Part shown: piece after piece, positions 53,516-63,299 of the stretch
Layout: each line of letters starts with the position of its first letter
How positions within the stretch are numbered: position 1 is the first letter of the stretch
Assembly: GCF_026213295.1 (NCBI RefSeq)
Contig: NC_079426.1
Span: forward strand, 25,393,079-25,457,078
Reading direction: 5' to 3'
Length of the DNA: 64,000 nt
Origin: Gadus chalcogrammus
Lineage: Eukaryota > Chordata > Actinopteri > Gadiformes > Gadidae
Notes under the pieces: generated by a model
Database searches by the model: none
Seen by the model: the letters and a program-made list of their open reading frames with translations, nothing else
Told to the model about the DNA's origin: nothing
Program-made: the position numbers and the translations under genes

Positions 53516-53685
53516 GAGGTATCTCACATATGGGTACGCCTCCCCGCGTATCCCTCAGAAGCACTTTATCACTACGCCAGCCGTGATTGGCTGGCCACGT
53601 CTGACGCACCCCGGGTCAGCCCCCTATATAAGTATCTGACCGTGCGTACAGCGTCATTCAATTACCTCTTCTCGCTCAGAAGTAA
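53516..53685 (+). repeat. DIRS left inverted terminal repeat
   Basis: GTGAGGTATCTCACATATGG at its start, ending near CTCTTCTCGCTC. Inverted copy at about 58735-58904 with a 5-base indel. Confidence 0.9.
53625..53632 (+). promoter_or_regulatory. TATA box in the DIRS left terminal repeat
   Basis: TATATAAG, 350 bases before the gag ATG. The mirrored right repeat carries the same box in reverse, so transcription from both ends is possible. Confidence 0.6.
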
Positions 53686-53980
53686 TTGTTGACGATACTG
53701 CTAAGTGCCGAGGTTCTATGCTACTGTCCACAGAGTGAGCTTACCACTCGCTCGCCGGGCGCTAGTGCCTTACTAAGCGGTTGTCGACGGATAGACTTGT
53801 CACCAAACATCTATCTTTAACCAGCCTGTCTCCAAACAGTGGTTACTCGCTTCTACAGTGTCTAGCTTGTATCCAAACATTAGTCACCGGGAACGTCTAG
53901 CTGGAAAGCTAAACCGAATCAGCTGCAAAGCTGCAATAAATAAAAATACAACTGGCCAGTCTCCAAACTGCAGTTAAGCC

Positions 53981-55315
53981 ATGGCTTCTCCCCCTCCTCA
54001 AACGGTGGATGGGAAGCCTGGACGGGTGTGCGTTTGTGGGAACCATATCTCGGAGAGAGATACCCACCTCACCTGCAATGAGTGCCTCGGGCTGAGACAT
54101 GCCCGAGAAGCACTGGCTCCCATGGGTACCTGCGACCACTGCGCACGGCTCCCTATGAAAAGTCTCCAACGTCGGCTAGCTCGCCATGTTAGCCTGACAG
54201 ACGATGACCCGTTGCTGTCGGGGGCCCCCCTTCCTAGCGACCATATCCAAGTAGCCACAGCGGGCGCGAGCACCGACTGGGGTGAAAGGATGGAGCAAGA
54301 AGACCTAAGGGTGATGACCGAGTCCGAATACCTGGGGGGCTGCGAGGCCCACGATGAGCTGGACTCGGTCGATGGCTCGGACGAACCGATCCTTTTTGAA
54401 GAGGACGGCGCCGACCCGTTCCATCCGGTCGAAGAGGCTGGATTACGAGGAACCCTGCTTGACCTGCACCCAGAGGGTGCGAGAGGCGATGACAGCGGTT
54501 CCCCGACTATCGGCACGAGCCTACATGACGTGTGCAGGCGCGCTGCCGCCAAGCTGGAAATTCCATGGCCCAACGCTCCGCCCGAAAAGACCGGTTCCCG
54601 GTACGAAGGCAAGCGTTTACCTCGGGTGAAAAGCGCGGAGAGGCAACTTCTCCCCTTGTTCCCCGAGTGTGTGGAAGAGGCTACCCGCACCTGGTCGCAG
54701 CCTGTTGCTCTTGGTGTGCGGGCCCTCAATACGTCGTCCATGCTGATGGCGTATCAGGCGGAGCTACAGGACGAGATGTCAGGGTCGGGTGTCATGGACC
54801 GCAAACTCTGGGACGAGATGCGTGTCGTGACCGACCTATGCCTCCGTCTTCACCGGTGCACCGTGCAGGCTTCTGGAAAGGCTATGGGCACCATGGTGGC
54901 GCAGGAGAGAGCACGTTGGCTCAATTTATCCAGCCTCTCTCACCGCGAGAAAGTACAGCTCCTCGATGTCGCGGTGGATCCAAAGGGCTTGTTCGGCCCC
55001 GCTATGACCACCATGCAACGTCGCTGTGAGGAAAATAAACGGGAGGGGGAGGCTCTGCAGTTCTGCATGCCCAGGAAGACGCAGCCTCCTCCCGCTCCGA
55101 CTTCTCGGCCATCCTTTGCACAGGTGGCGGCGAGGCCACCGCCGACCTACAGGATTTCGAGACGCCCTGGTTCGCACCCCAGACCTCCAGCTCAACCCAA
55201 GACTGAGGCTGGGGCTGCGTGGGCCAACAAACCAGCTGCACCAGTGGATCAGCATGGAGGCAAGCCAGCGCCACTTCGCCCACGCCCGGGCAAGAGGCCT
55301 AAGCAGTCCGCCTAG
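53981..55315 (+). CDS. DIRS gag-like protein
   Basis: 444 codons, uninterrupted. The N-terminus has a Cys cluster (VCVCGNHISE, LTCNECLGL, CDHCARL) that could bind metal and nucleic acid. An acidic middle (about residues 115-170) and a conserved block with AYQAELQDEM and ARWLNLSSLSHREKVQLLDV follow. The tail is rich in Pro and basic residues. This matches the gag-like ORF1 of vertebrate DIRS elements in place and size. It overlaps the start of the RT frame by position. Start chosen at the first Met after the terminal repeat and leader. Confidence 0.8.
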   Translation: MASPPPQTVDGKPGRVCVCGNHISERDTHLTCNECLGLRHAREALAPMGTCDHCARLPMKSLQRRLARHVSLTDDDPLLSGAPLPSDHIQVATAGASTDWGERMEQEDLRVMTESEYLGGCEAHDELDSVDGSDEPILFEEDGADPFHPVEEAGLRGTLLDLHPEGARGDDSGSPTIGTSLHDVCRRAAAKLEIPWPNAPPEKTGSRYEGKRLPRVKSAERQLLPLFPECVEEATRTWSQPVALGVRALNTSSMLMAYQAELQDEMSGSGVMDRKLWDEMRVVTDLCLRLHRCTVQASGKAMGTMVAQERARWLNLSSLSHREKVQLLDVAVDPKGLFGPAMTTMQRRCEENKREGEALQFCMPRKTQPPPAPTSRPSFAQVAARPPPTYRISRRPGSHPRPPAQPKTEAGAAWANKPAAPVDQHGGKPAPLRPRPGKRPKQSA

Positions 55316-55379
55316 CTCGCTGCCGGGAGAGGGAAAACGTGTCTGCCAGACGCACGCTCCTCTCCCACAGCAAAGGGGT

Positions 55380-57512
55380 ATGTCCGGAGGGTTTGCCGTT
55401 GCGACTCAGGACAGCTTACAGTTCCAGAACCCCTCCACTGTCGAAAACACACACATGTTTTCAGCAATAAAATTGTACCCCCTAGTGCACCCAGGCCGAG
55501 GGCCGAGGGCACTGCTTTTGGAAAAAAGACAAAAAATAAGCCATATGAGCTCTTTGTCGGAGCAGGCTATAAACAGGGGGACGCAACGCTCCCTGCCACA
55601 AGCGGGCGGCGTTGCTCCACCTGTGGCGCCGGCGCCGGCAGTGGGCTCACTCGCACAGCGAATGCAGCACTGGCGGCCAATTGTGAAATCAGAATGGATT
55701 CTGAAAACCATAGAAAAAGGGTACAGAATCCAGTTTATGCATTCCCCTCCGAGTTTCTCGAGAATAATACACTCGCAGGCAGTGGGGGAAGCGGCTCACT
55801 TTCTTGCAGCAGAGATAAAGTCTCTACTGGAGAAACGCGCCATTCAAGTGGTTCCACCAGCTCAAGCAATGAGCGGGTTCTACTCAAGATATTTCATAAT
55901 AAAGAAAAAGGCAGGGGGCATGAGACCTATATTGGATCTGAGGGCGTTGAATACGCATCTCAGACGATACAGATTTCGGATGTTGACACATTCAGCACTG
56001 CTGAGGTTCGTACGTCCAGGCGATTGGTTCACCACCCTGGACCTGGCCGACGCATATTACCATATCCGAATCTACCCCCCGCACAGAAAGTTTCTCAGAT
56101 TTGCCTTTCAAGGGGTGATTTACGAGTTTTCGGTTCTTCCTTTCGGACTGTCACTAAGCCCGCGAGTCTTTGTGAAATGCACAGAGGCCGCGTTAGGTCC
56201 ACTCAGTACGAAAGGGATTCGTCTGGCAACCTTTATAGACGACTTCCTCCTGGCTGCGAGTTCAGCACAGGAGGCAATTGCTCATACGGAACACACGATG
56301 GCACACTTGTCATCGCTGGGGTTCAGGTTCAACTTGAAGAAAAGTGTACTGACCCCTTCCCAGTCAATAACTTTCATCGGGCTGTCTCTGGACTCAGTCA
56401 CAATGAGTGCTCAACTAACTCCGGACAGAGTGAAGGCGATACATGCATGTCTCGCTTTGTTTCGCAGGGGAAATTATGTCACACTGAGGGATTGCCACAG
56501 ATTATTGGGTCTGATGGCGTCAGCTCTGATGGCGGTTCCCCTTGGCAGGCTGTATATGAGGGGTTTTCAACGCTGGGTGTCGAGTCTCGGTCTGGACCCA
56601 CGAGTTCATGCACACCGACGCATATGTGTTCCAGTAGACTGCACGCTGGCGCTTCGTCAGTGGAAACATCCGTATTTCCTTACACAAGGCGTGCAACTTG
56701 GCACGATATGTGCGAGGAAGGTGGTTACCACCGACGCGTCTCTATGGGGGTGGGGTGCCACCCACGAAGGGCGATCGGTGAACGGCCGATGGAGATCGGA
56801 ACTGCGCTCTGTTCACATCAATGTTCTCGAACTTATGGCAGTGTTCCTGGCGCTGAGACATTTTCTGCCGTATGTAACAGGCGCTCATGTTCTGGTAAGG
56901 ACAGACAATACGACGGTAGTGGCCTACATCAACAAGCAGGGAGGCTTGCGCTCCCCTCAACTACACAGACTGGCACACAAACTGATCCTCTGGAGCAGCG
57001 CCAATCTACTCTCACTCAGGGCAACGCATGTGCCTGGAGTGATGAACCACGGCGCGGATTTACTCTCACGAGGGCACCCTCGTTATGGAGAGTGGAGACT
57101 TCACCGGGAGGTGATGGAACTGATTCGGAACCGCTACGGGTGCCCGTCAGTAGACCTGTTTGCCTCCAGGGAGAACACACAATGTCCCCTGTTCTTCTCT
57201 CTGAACGATCCAGAGGCTCCGCTCGGGGTGGACGCATTGGCGCATGCGTGGCCGCGCACACTCCTTTACACATTTCCCCCGTTGGCTCTGATAACCCCGA
57301 CATTAGACAGAGTAAGGACCGAGGGTCTAATTGCTATTCTGGTAGCGCCGAATTGGCCTCAGAAACAGTGGTTGGCGGAGATAACGCAAATGCTTTATTC
57401 ACAACCGCTGCAACTCCCGCTGCGCAGGGATCTGTTGTCCCAGGCTCGGGGGGACATTTTTCATCCCCACCCAGAACGTCTGGCTCTCTGGGCTTGGCCC
57501 GTGAAAGGATGA
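55380..57512 (+). CDS. DIRS reverse transcriptase, RNase H and MT domain
   Basis: The frame is open from 55026, but the part before 55316 overlaps gag. The first Met after it is at 55380. RT: FYSRYFIIKKKAGGMRPILD, WFTTLDLADAYYHIRI, LPFGLSLSPRVFVK and catalytic TFIDDFLLAA. RNase H: VVTTDASLWGWGATH, NVLELMAVFLAL and VRTDNTTVVAYINKQGG, then VPGVMNHGADLLSR. The MT-like end spans CPSVDLFASRENT to VAPNWPQKQWLAEI. No lesion is seen in about 700 codons. The stop overlaps the recombinase start. Confidence 0.9.
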   Translation: MSGGFAVATQDSLQFQNPSTVENTHMFSAIKLYPLVHPGRGPRALLLEKRQKISHMSSLSEQAINRGTQRSLPQAGGVAPPVAPAPAVGSLAQRMQHWRPIVKSEWILKTIEKGYRIQFMHSPPSFSRIIHSQAVGEAAHFLAAEIKSLLEKRAIQVVPPAQAMSGFYSRYFIIKKKAGGMRPILDLRALNTHLRRYRFRMLTHSALLRFVRPGDWFTTLDLADAYYHIRIYPPHRKFLRFAFQGVIYEFSVLPFGLSLSPRVFVKCTEAALGPLSTKGIRLATFIDDFLLAASSAQEAIAHTEHTMAHLSSLGFRFNLKKSVLTPSQSITFIGLSLDSVTMSAQLTPDRVKAIHACLALFRRGNYVTLRDCHRLLGLMASALMAVPLGRLYMRGFQRWVSSLGLDPRVHAHRRICVPVDCTLALRQWKHPYFLTQGVQLGTICARKVVTTDASLWGWGATHEGRSVNGRWRSELRSVHINVLELMAVFLALRHFLPYVTGAHVLVRTDNTTVVAYINKQGGLRSPQLHRLAHKLILWSSANLLSLRATHVPGVMNHGADLLSRGHPRYGEWRLHREVMELIRNRYGCPSVDLFASRENTQCPLFFSLNDPEAPLGVDALAHAWPRTLLYTFPPLALITPTLDRVRTEGLIAILVAPNWPQKQWLAEITQMLYSQPLQLPLRRDLLSQARGDIFHPHPERLALWAWPVKG

Positions 57513-58563
57513 ATCTTACGTCATGTGGCCTGCCACAGAATGTTATAATGACCATCCAAAGCGCGAGGGCGCCTTCGACGCGTACTGTGTATGAGGCTAA
57601 ATGGCGTGTCTTTGAGGATTGGTGTACTTCTACTGATGAAGTCCCCTTCCAGTGTTCTGTTGATACTGTGTTGATATTTCTACAGTCTCTCTTTGACAAG
57701 GGGAGGGCGTTTTCTACGCTGAAGGTGTATCTCGCTGCCATATCAGCATGTCACGTGGGTATTAACGGCAAGACGGTGGGACAGCATCCCTTGGTCTGTC
57801 GTTTCCTACGGGGAGCACGTCGTTTGCGCCCTGTGTCAAAGCCTCTATCACCTGGGTGGGATTTACCACTGGTGTTGGGGGCTTTATCGGGGCCTCCTTT
57901 TGAACCATTGTCGGAAGTGGACGCGAAAACGCTTTCCCTTAAGACGGCGTTGCTCATGGCGTTAGTTTCAGCAAAACGAGTTGGTGATCTACACGCTTTG
58001 TCGGTGCATTCGTCGTGTATGCAGTTTGGCTCTGGAGACTCTAAGGTGTCGCTGCGGCCGAATCCGGCGTATGTTCCTAAAGTCATGGACACGTCTTACT
58101 CGTGCCTTTCCATGGAGTTTAGTGCTTTCTACCCTCCGCCGTTCACCTCTGAGGAGCAACGGCGGATGCACACGCATGTCCTGTACGCGCTCTGAGAGCT
58201 TATGTGTCAAGGACTCTATCGTTTAGGAAGGCGGATCAATTGTTCGTTTCATGGTCTGGCCCTCACAAGGGTAAACCTATCACAAAACAGCGTTTATCAC
58301 GCTGGGTTGTTGAGGCTATAGCTTTGGCTTATTCAGCAAAAGGGCTGGAGGCGCCTGTTGGTTTGCATGCGCATTCAACAAGGGGCGTTGCCACGTCGTG
58401 GGCCTTGTTTAAAGGGGTTTCGTTGCAGGAGGTGTGCGAATCCGCTTCTTGGGCTTCACCCACTACGTTCATGAGGTTTTACCGACTTGACGTTACTGCG
58501 CCTCGCTTGGCTCACGCTGTTTTGAGTGTGACCTCAGGGGGAGCGCAGGGCGCTCTGTCATGA
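57509..58563 (+). pseudogene. DIRS tyrosine recombinase, one frameshift
   Basis: Integrates the circular DNA copy by strand exchange. The ATG at 57509 overlaps the RT stop (ATGA). N-terminal core-binding part: SARAPSTRTVYEAKWRVFED and VLIFLQSLFDKGRAFSTL. Catalytic part: first Arg in SAKRVGDLHAL (about 57975), HAHSTRG (His-x2-Arg, about 58368) and Tyr in FMRFYRLD (about 58480). The frame shifts by one base at about 58180-58195 (TGA at 58193-58195). It resumes with RAYVSRTLSFRK and runs to the TGA at 58561-58563. All four named catalytic residues are still encoded. Confidence 0.85.
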
Positions 58564-58617
58564 TTGGAATGGTCACGTATCGTTGAGGTTGGCTTGTCCG
58601 GCAATACGGGAGTAAAC

Positions 58618-58715
58618 ATATCCCATATGTGAGATACCTCACGATTGCTTGAAAGAGAACTTAAGGTTACGACCGTAACCCCGGTTCTCTGATAGCATGA
58701 GTGAGGTATCTCACC
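58618..58715. repeat. DIRS internal complementary region
   Basis: GTGAGATACCTCACGATTGC and on is the complement of the left outer end (53501-53530). It joins at GAAC to GAACTTAAGGTTACGACCG and on, the complement of the right outer end (58890-58948). This arrangement templates circle closure in DIRS replication. Confidence 0.9.
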
Positions 58716-58734
58716 GGATTGCCCTTCTTGCGGT

Positions 58735-58943
58735 GAGCGAGAAGAGGTTGCTACCTTGAATGACGCTGTACGCACGGTCAGATACTTATATAGGGGGCTG
58801 ACCCGGGGTGCGTCAGACGTGGCCAGCCAATCACGGCTGGCGTAGTGATAAAGTGCTTCTGAGGGATACGCGGGGAGGCGTACCCATATGTGAGATACCT
58901 CACTCATGCTATCAGATAACCGGGGTTACGGTTGTAACCTTAA
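58735..58943 (-). repeat. DIRS right inverted terminal repeat and outer end
   Basis: Inverse of 53516-53685 up to about 58904, followed by the right-specific end CATGCTATCAGATAACCGGG through CTTAA. Confidence 0.9.
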
Positions 58944-58948
58944 GTTCT

Positions 58949-59350
58949 GGCTGCTACCTGTTTTAGGGACCGTCAGCAAATTACACTCACCGACTGGTGG
59001 CAGAGACGTTACCATGGAATTGTTTCAGGAAATGGGTGAGTCACACAAATATATTGCAATATAGTTTTTTAATCATAATGCAGTTAATAGTTTAATATTC
59101 AACAAAAATAGACTAAACTATATTTGAAATTATTAATTGCATCCCGTTTAACAATAATGCAATATATTAGCAAAGTTACCTGCAGTAAGTAGCAGCCCAC
59201 CATTGGCAACTACTACTACAATCAGGTGACAAAATGTATTTTTTAGTGATTTTTATGTTATTTTATATGATTTATTTCCAGAAACAAATCCATGGTAACG
59301 TCTCTGCCACCATCGGTGAGTGTAACTTGTTGACGGTCCCTAGAACAGGT
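58949..59350. repeat. Core and loop of the foldback
   Basis: Arms GGCTGCTACCTG...GGCAGAGACGTTACCATGG and complement (about 59290-59362) enclose a loop of about 245 AT-rich bases. CAGGAAATGGGTGAGT and TTTATTTCCAG in the arms could act as donor and acceptor. Confidence 0.75.
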
Positions 59351-59970
59351 AGCAGCCAGAACGTAAATGACGTTGTTGCACAGACATCGATGGCGACAAC
59401 ATGTGTTTGTGATTTTTGCGATACGGTGTCCTAAACCGTCCTCAACATACTAAGCCCGTAATGTATTGCACTTATGTTGATGAATCCGAATGGGTGGTAA
59501 ACCGAATATCCGGCGAATATCAAACCGGAGGCTAACTTGCACCTGTTGAGGTGGCATGCTCCGGTAGAGCTGCTCTTTAGCATCGCGCTAACCGTGGCTA
59601 ACAGAGCCTGTCTCTTCCCGTCCTATTAACTGTACTTATGGGAGAGAGCCCGATTAAATCCGGATATTTTAATAAATTGGGTGTTATAGGTTTTAAACAA
59701 CATGTCCGAGTTATTTGAATGACAGAAGCTCCGCTAGCTCGATGCTAAAGTGCTAACCGGAGCTAACAGCCTGTCCCCTCCCGTCCTATTAACTGTATTT
59801 ATGGCTATGCCTTTTTCTCTTTCCAATATGACCATACACAATGGCCAGAGGACCAGCATCCTTTTTAAACTGATAAACAAAATAATCTTTGAGTTCTACA
59901 TGTTCTAAAAATTTTCATTAATTGACAGTCCTAATGTTTATTTTCTTGTCTTCTGATTCTTTATTACAGT

Positions 59971-60231
59971 ATGGAAGGTGAGATTTGGAGGTACCTGGTC
60001 AGGTCTTTGTCAGCCTTCAAATCCCAGATGTGGAGACTGCAGGGATACCTCACAGAGAAGACACTAAAGAGTCATCTCTCATTCATCGAGTGGACTCATT
60101 GGTTTGCGAATGACCACAAAGATGCTCCCATAGGCAGATTGCTGCATGGCATTCACCACTTATTCAAATTGAAGAGGTTGAAGCAGTCTTCCTTGTGGTC
60201 ACTTGCCATAACAATGTCATGTGTTTTATGA
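59971..60231 (+). CDS. Conserved frame in the right arm of the foldback (outward)
   Basis: 86 codons starting MEGEIWRYLVRSLSAFKSQM after TTCTTTATTACAG. It is the same protein as in the left arm, with a few replacements, and continues past LFKL for 18 more residues. It lies in an exon-like setting and reads toward the element's end. Unrecognised family. Confidence 0.4.
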   Translation: MEGEIWRYLVRSLSAFKSQMWRLQGYLTEKTLKSHLSFIEWTHWFANDHKDAPIGRLLHGIHHLFKLKRLKQSSLWSLAITMSCVL

Positions 60232-60419
60232 AAACACCATCAGTAACATTTAAATTTAGTTGATGTGGACGGCTCTTTTTTTTGTCTGATTTATTCAGTG
60301 TTCAGTGCCGGTTTGTGAGATATGCATTGTTTGAAAGATAAGCCTTTGATTTTGTTTAATTTTAATATGCCTTTCATCAACAGTGGTTTGCGGTTTTATA
60401 ACAACAATTAAAGTGCTTA

Positions 60420-60870
60420 ACTACTGGTGAACGATGTTGCAGAACATATATGGTTTGTGTTGATTGCATGGAAAAGGGAATAACGAGTTGCAACTTATAT
60501 GGTAAGAGCCTGGTAATACCATGGAAACAAACAAGGCTTCCTTTTACAGTACAGTTTCAGCTTAATTACTGGGTAAATTGTCGTGTTTTACTTGGTAACG
60601 TCGCAGAACGTACATGGTACAAGTTTGTGTTGACTGCATGGAAAAGGGAATAATGTATTACAAATGATATGGTAAGAACCTGGTAATACCATGGAAACAA
60701 ACAAGGCTTCCTTTTACAGTACAGTTTCAGCTTAATTACTGGGTAAATTGTCGTGTTTAACTTGGTAACATCGCAGAACGTACATGGTACAAGTTTGTGT
60801 TGACTGCATGGATAATGGAATGTATCTATTATAAATTATATGGTAAGAACCTGGTAATACCATGGAAACA
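60420..60870. repeat. About 170-bp tandem repeat, right arm (three units)
   Basis: Inverted relative to the left-arm array, with landmarks at about 60437, 60602 and 60772. Confidence 0.85.
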
Positions 60871-61496
60871 AATGGCTTTGTACCCAGTATTTAAGAAGAT
60901 GTACCATAACACTAGAGGAAAACTGTTCCTGCAGAGGTTGTTACAGGTAAGTAATTCCATAGTGGTAAATCGAATAAACCCTTTCTAAATGGGTGTAGCT
61001 ACGAATAATAACTAAGAAAAAGTATTTTATTGGAAAGCACTATGCTAATTTCTTGATAGTACATCATTAAACTTGGGCGGTTAACAACATAAACCTTGGA
61101 TAATAGGTGTTTATAAGAATTGGTTGCCTAATTTCCTAGGAAGTACACAATAAAAAACAGTTACAACTACACGCTACTTAGTTGAGTTGATGGGTAATAG
61201 TGGAGGTTTTACTTAGTACTTCAGCTGTAATTCCTCTGTATTTACCTTCTTATTACCAGTGGTAATAACACAGTTATACACTATAATTTACCGGATAATT
61301 CCTCTGTATTTACCTTCTTATTACCAGTGGTAATTACCGAGTAATACACTATGATTTATCATGTATTTGCTGGGTAACTACCTCTCTATTTACCTTCTTA
61401 TTACCAGTGGTAATTACCCAGTAATACACTATGATTTACCATGTATGTACCGGGTAAATACCTAGTAATTAGGGGACTGTAAAAGGAAGGATTACC

Positions 61497-61869
61497 TGTT
61501 ATTTTTCTTAAATCTTCATCTCTACATTACTTAATGGAAATGCTCTTAATGACTATATTCTTATTGGGAATTTGGTAGACAGCAAAACGAGACACTGAAC
61601 ATTTGGAGTGGTCTCTCAATTTTTTCCAGAGCTGTATATCGAATGGCGATTAATCACTATGAATCATGATTAATCCACAGCTACCCTGTGATTAATCTGA
61701 TTAATTAATTATTAATTGTTTGACAGACGTAATATACAGCATATACAGTATATATACCTAAAAATACAACGCTGCATGGGTCAAGATGCGAGTGTCTGTA
61801 ATCTGGTTTGTTTGTTCAAATATATGTGACTGATTTTGCTGACCACACACTATTATTTTATGTTTATAG
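61497..61869. other. Intron of HECT copy 2; MITE debris
   Basis: ATGGCGATTAATCACTATGAATCATGATTAATC and GTGATTAATCTGATTAATTAATTATTAATTG (about 61643-61720) are a decayed palindromic MITE end. No gene seen. Confidence 0.45.
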
Positions 61870-61945
61870 CATTCACCCATTGCAGTGACGAGGGTGGCTG
61901 CATCCCCTTCTATTTGGACAACAGACTACATGTCCCTCTCCAACA
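61870..61945 (+). CDS. HECT copy 2, short exon after the foldback
   Basis: Acceptor GTTTATAG, donor GTAAGT. Reads HCSDEGGCIPFYLDNRLHVP. Its end phase fits the exon at 62906. Domain not recognised. Confidence 0.45.
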
Positions 61946-62045
61946 GTAAGTGTTTTGATCATTTTAGCCCAATACGTAGATTCATTTAATATGAAAAGTG
62001 TCTGCTTAATGCACTGCATAAACCAGGTCAAGCAGGTAGGCAGGG

Positions 62046-62613
62046 TGTTACGCCCCATTCTAGGGGCCTAGGACGCAACATGAAAAACCCCCATCTTCCC
62101 CAACTCACAAGTAGCCACGAGCACACGTTATTCAGTTTTAAATGAAAACAGGATTTATTCACACAATATTATCAACGTAAGTAAGGTAGGCTTCAGAGAG
62201 GGGCCAGGCCAAAATAACAAACAAAACTTCCCTATCTGAAACAAAATGGACAATCAACAATCAACTGAGCTCCCTTTCTAATTAAAACAAGAGAAAACAA
62301 TACACACCGAAATAGCAGCCCAACCCTACTATTTCACAGAGAAACTTCTAAACTGAAATACAGGACTTAGTAAACGTGTGGCTTGTTGGGAGAGGAGGAG
62401 GATGGAAGTGTTGGCTGCCACGGTGGCCATCTTTACTCCTTTTATTCCTGTTAGGGTTTCCTGCCTCGGCCAATCACAATCCCCGGCCGAAATGAGTGGA
62501 CCAATCCCCACCCAGGAATGGCAAATTCCTATTTACATAGGAGATTGACAAGAAACACAAAGCCACACACACAAACGCAACAGAATACAAAAACTACGAC
62601 CACGGTCGTAACA
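62046..62613 (-). mobile_element. Solo LTR
   Basis: Starts TGTTACG and ends CGTAACA. The minus strand carries AATAAATCCTGTTTT and a TATA-like CCTATGTAAATAGG, so minus is taken as the sense strand. No clear target duplication. No internal element sequence is adjacent; probably left by LTR-LTR recombination. Confidence 0.6.
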
Positions 62614-62626
62614 GTGGGTTATACAG

Positions 62627-62754
62627 GAGATCACTTACCAGATCACTCCCATACTCCTGATCTTACACGCATAGAAGGAACATCAGATATAAGATCACTA
62701 CTAAGACCTCTTTTATTTAAACACATTCATTTTTCCTTTGTTACTTTGAGTAAG
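62627..62754 (+). CDS. Possible exon of HECT copy 2
   Basis: Acceptor GGTTATACAG and a strong donor AAG/GTAGGT enclose an open stretch reading IEGTSDIRSLLRPLLFKHIH in one frame. It lies just after a solo LTR. No domain recognised; may be chance. Confidence 0.25.
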
Positions 62755-62905
62755 GTAGGTTTTCATGGGATTTGTTAAAACACTGCCAAATGTAATTATT
62801 CCACGACCCTAATCTTTTAAAATAATGTTTTAAACCTAAAAAGGCACTGTTTTCCTATTCAAGTAGTAATGTCACTAATACAATCTTTTGGAATTTCTTT
62901 CAAAG

Positions 62906-63120
62906 ATTGCGGCAAGGTTTGGAGTGCTTGGGGGTGCTGCAGGCTGCAGTAGGGAGCACTGCCTTGAGAAGGCTGTTTTCAGGTGGACCCCCTGCCCCAC
63001 TGACAGCAGAGCAGGTGATGAATATGTTTGCCGTCAACTACTCTGTTCGAGGGAGCTCACGCCGGTCAGAGGAGGAGCGGGCAGTTGGCTACTGGAGGGA
63101 CTGGCTCATCGATGTGGAAG
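62906..63120 (+). CDS. HECT copy 2, exon before the C-lobe
   Basis: Acceptor TTTCTTTCAAAG, donor GTATGC. Reads LRQGLECLGVLQAAVG, then LTAEQVMNMFAVNYSVRGSS, then RRSEEERAVGYWRDWLIDVE, the helical part of HECT domains before the C-lobe. The phase matches the next exon (Glu-Gly-Gly-Asp at the junction). Confidence 0.75.
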
Positions 63121-63299
63121 GTATGCATACTTTGGTAACTTGAAATGAAAAATAGGGAATTGATGAAATAGGGCTTGGCAGTATCCACTACGCCCGATAG
63201 ATTGCCTTCTTAACTGAGTTGTTCATAGGGAGCCTAGCGGTGTACAGACTTCTGTCTTTATTTTATCCCGTCAGACATTTTGGTCCATAAAAAAAAATT

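Larger units (their letters stand above)
53501..58948 (+). mobile_element. DIRS-like tyrosine-recombinase retrotransposon
   Basis: Carries gag-like, RT/RNase H/MT and tyrosine recombinase ORFs, inverted terminal repeats and an internal complementary region. No target duplication is expected. Instead GTTCT is present once at each edge (53496-53500; 58944-58948) and in the internal region, matching insertion by recombination at a short identity. The element sits in the foldback's left arm, 85 bases from its loop. Confidence 0.92.
50837..61496. mobile_element. 10.66-kb foldback transposon with TSD TGTTATTT
   Basis: The ends GGTAACCCTTCCTTTTACAG and GGTAATCCTTCCTTTTACAG (right end complemented) are flanked by TGTTATTT at 50829-50836 and 61497-61504. 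The left arm is 50837-53500 plus 58949-59033 (about 2.75 kb); the right arm is 59278-61496 (about 2.2 kb); the loop is about 245 bases. The arms match along their length and differ mainly in copy number of a roughly 170-bp tandem repeat (about six left, three right). The DIRS-like element lies in the left arm close to the loop. The 8-bp duplication fits hAT, P or similar; superfamily not assigned. No transposase recognised. Confidence 0.8.

Noticed and set aside
53998..54741. 247-codon minus-strand frame
   Set aside because: Antisense shadow of the DIRS gag ORF, caused by GC-rich codon use.
55694..57508. First 605 codons of the long frame that ends in the recombinase, as a separate protein domain
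   Set aside because: It overlaps RT/RNase H in another frame, is rich in Ser/Gly/Arg with no recognisable domain, and the recombinase has its own ATG at 57509. Kept only as a finding about frame openness.
62046..62613. Full LTR retrotransposon at this site
   Set aside because: Only one LTR-like block with TGTTACG...CGTAACA ends is present, with HECT intron on both sides.
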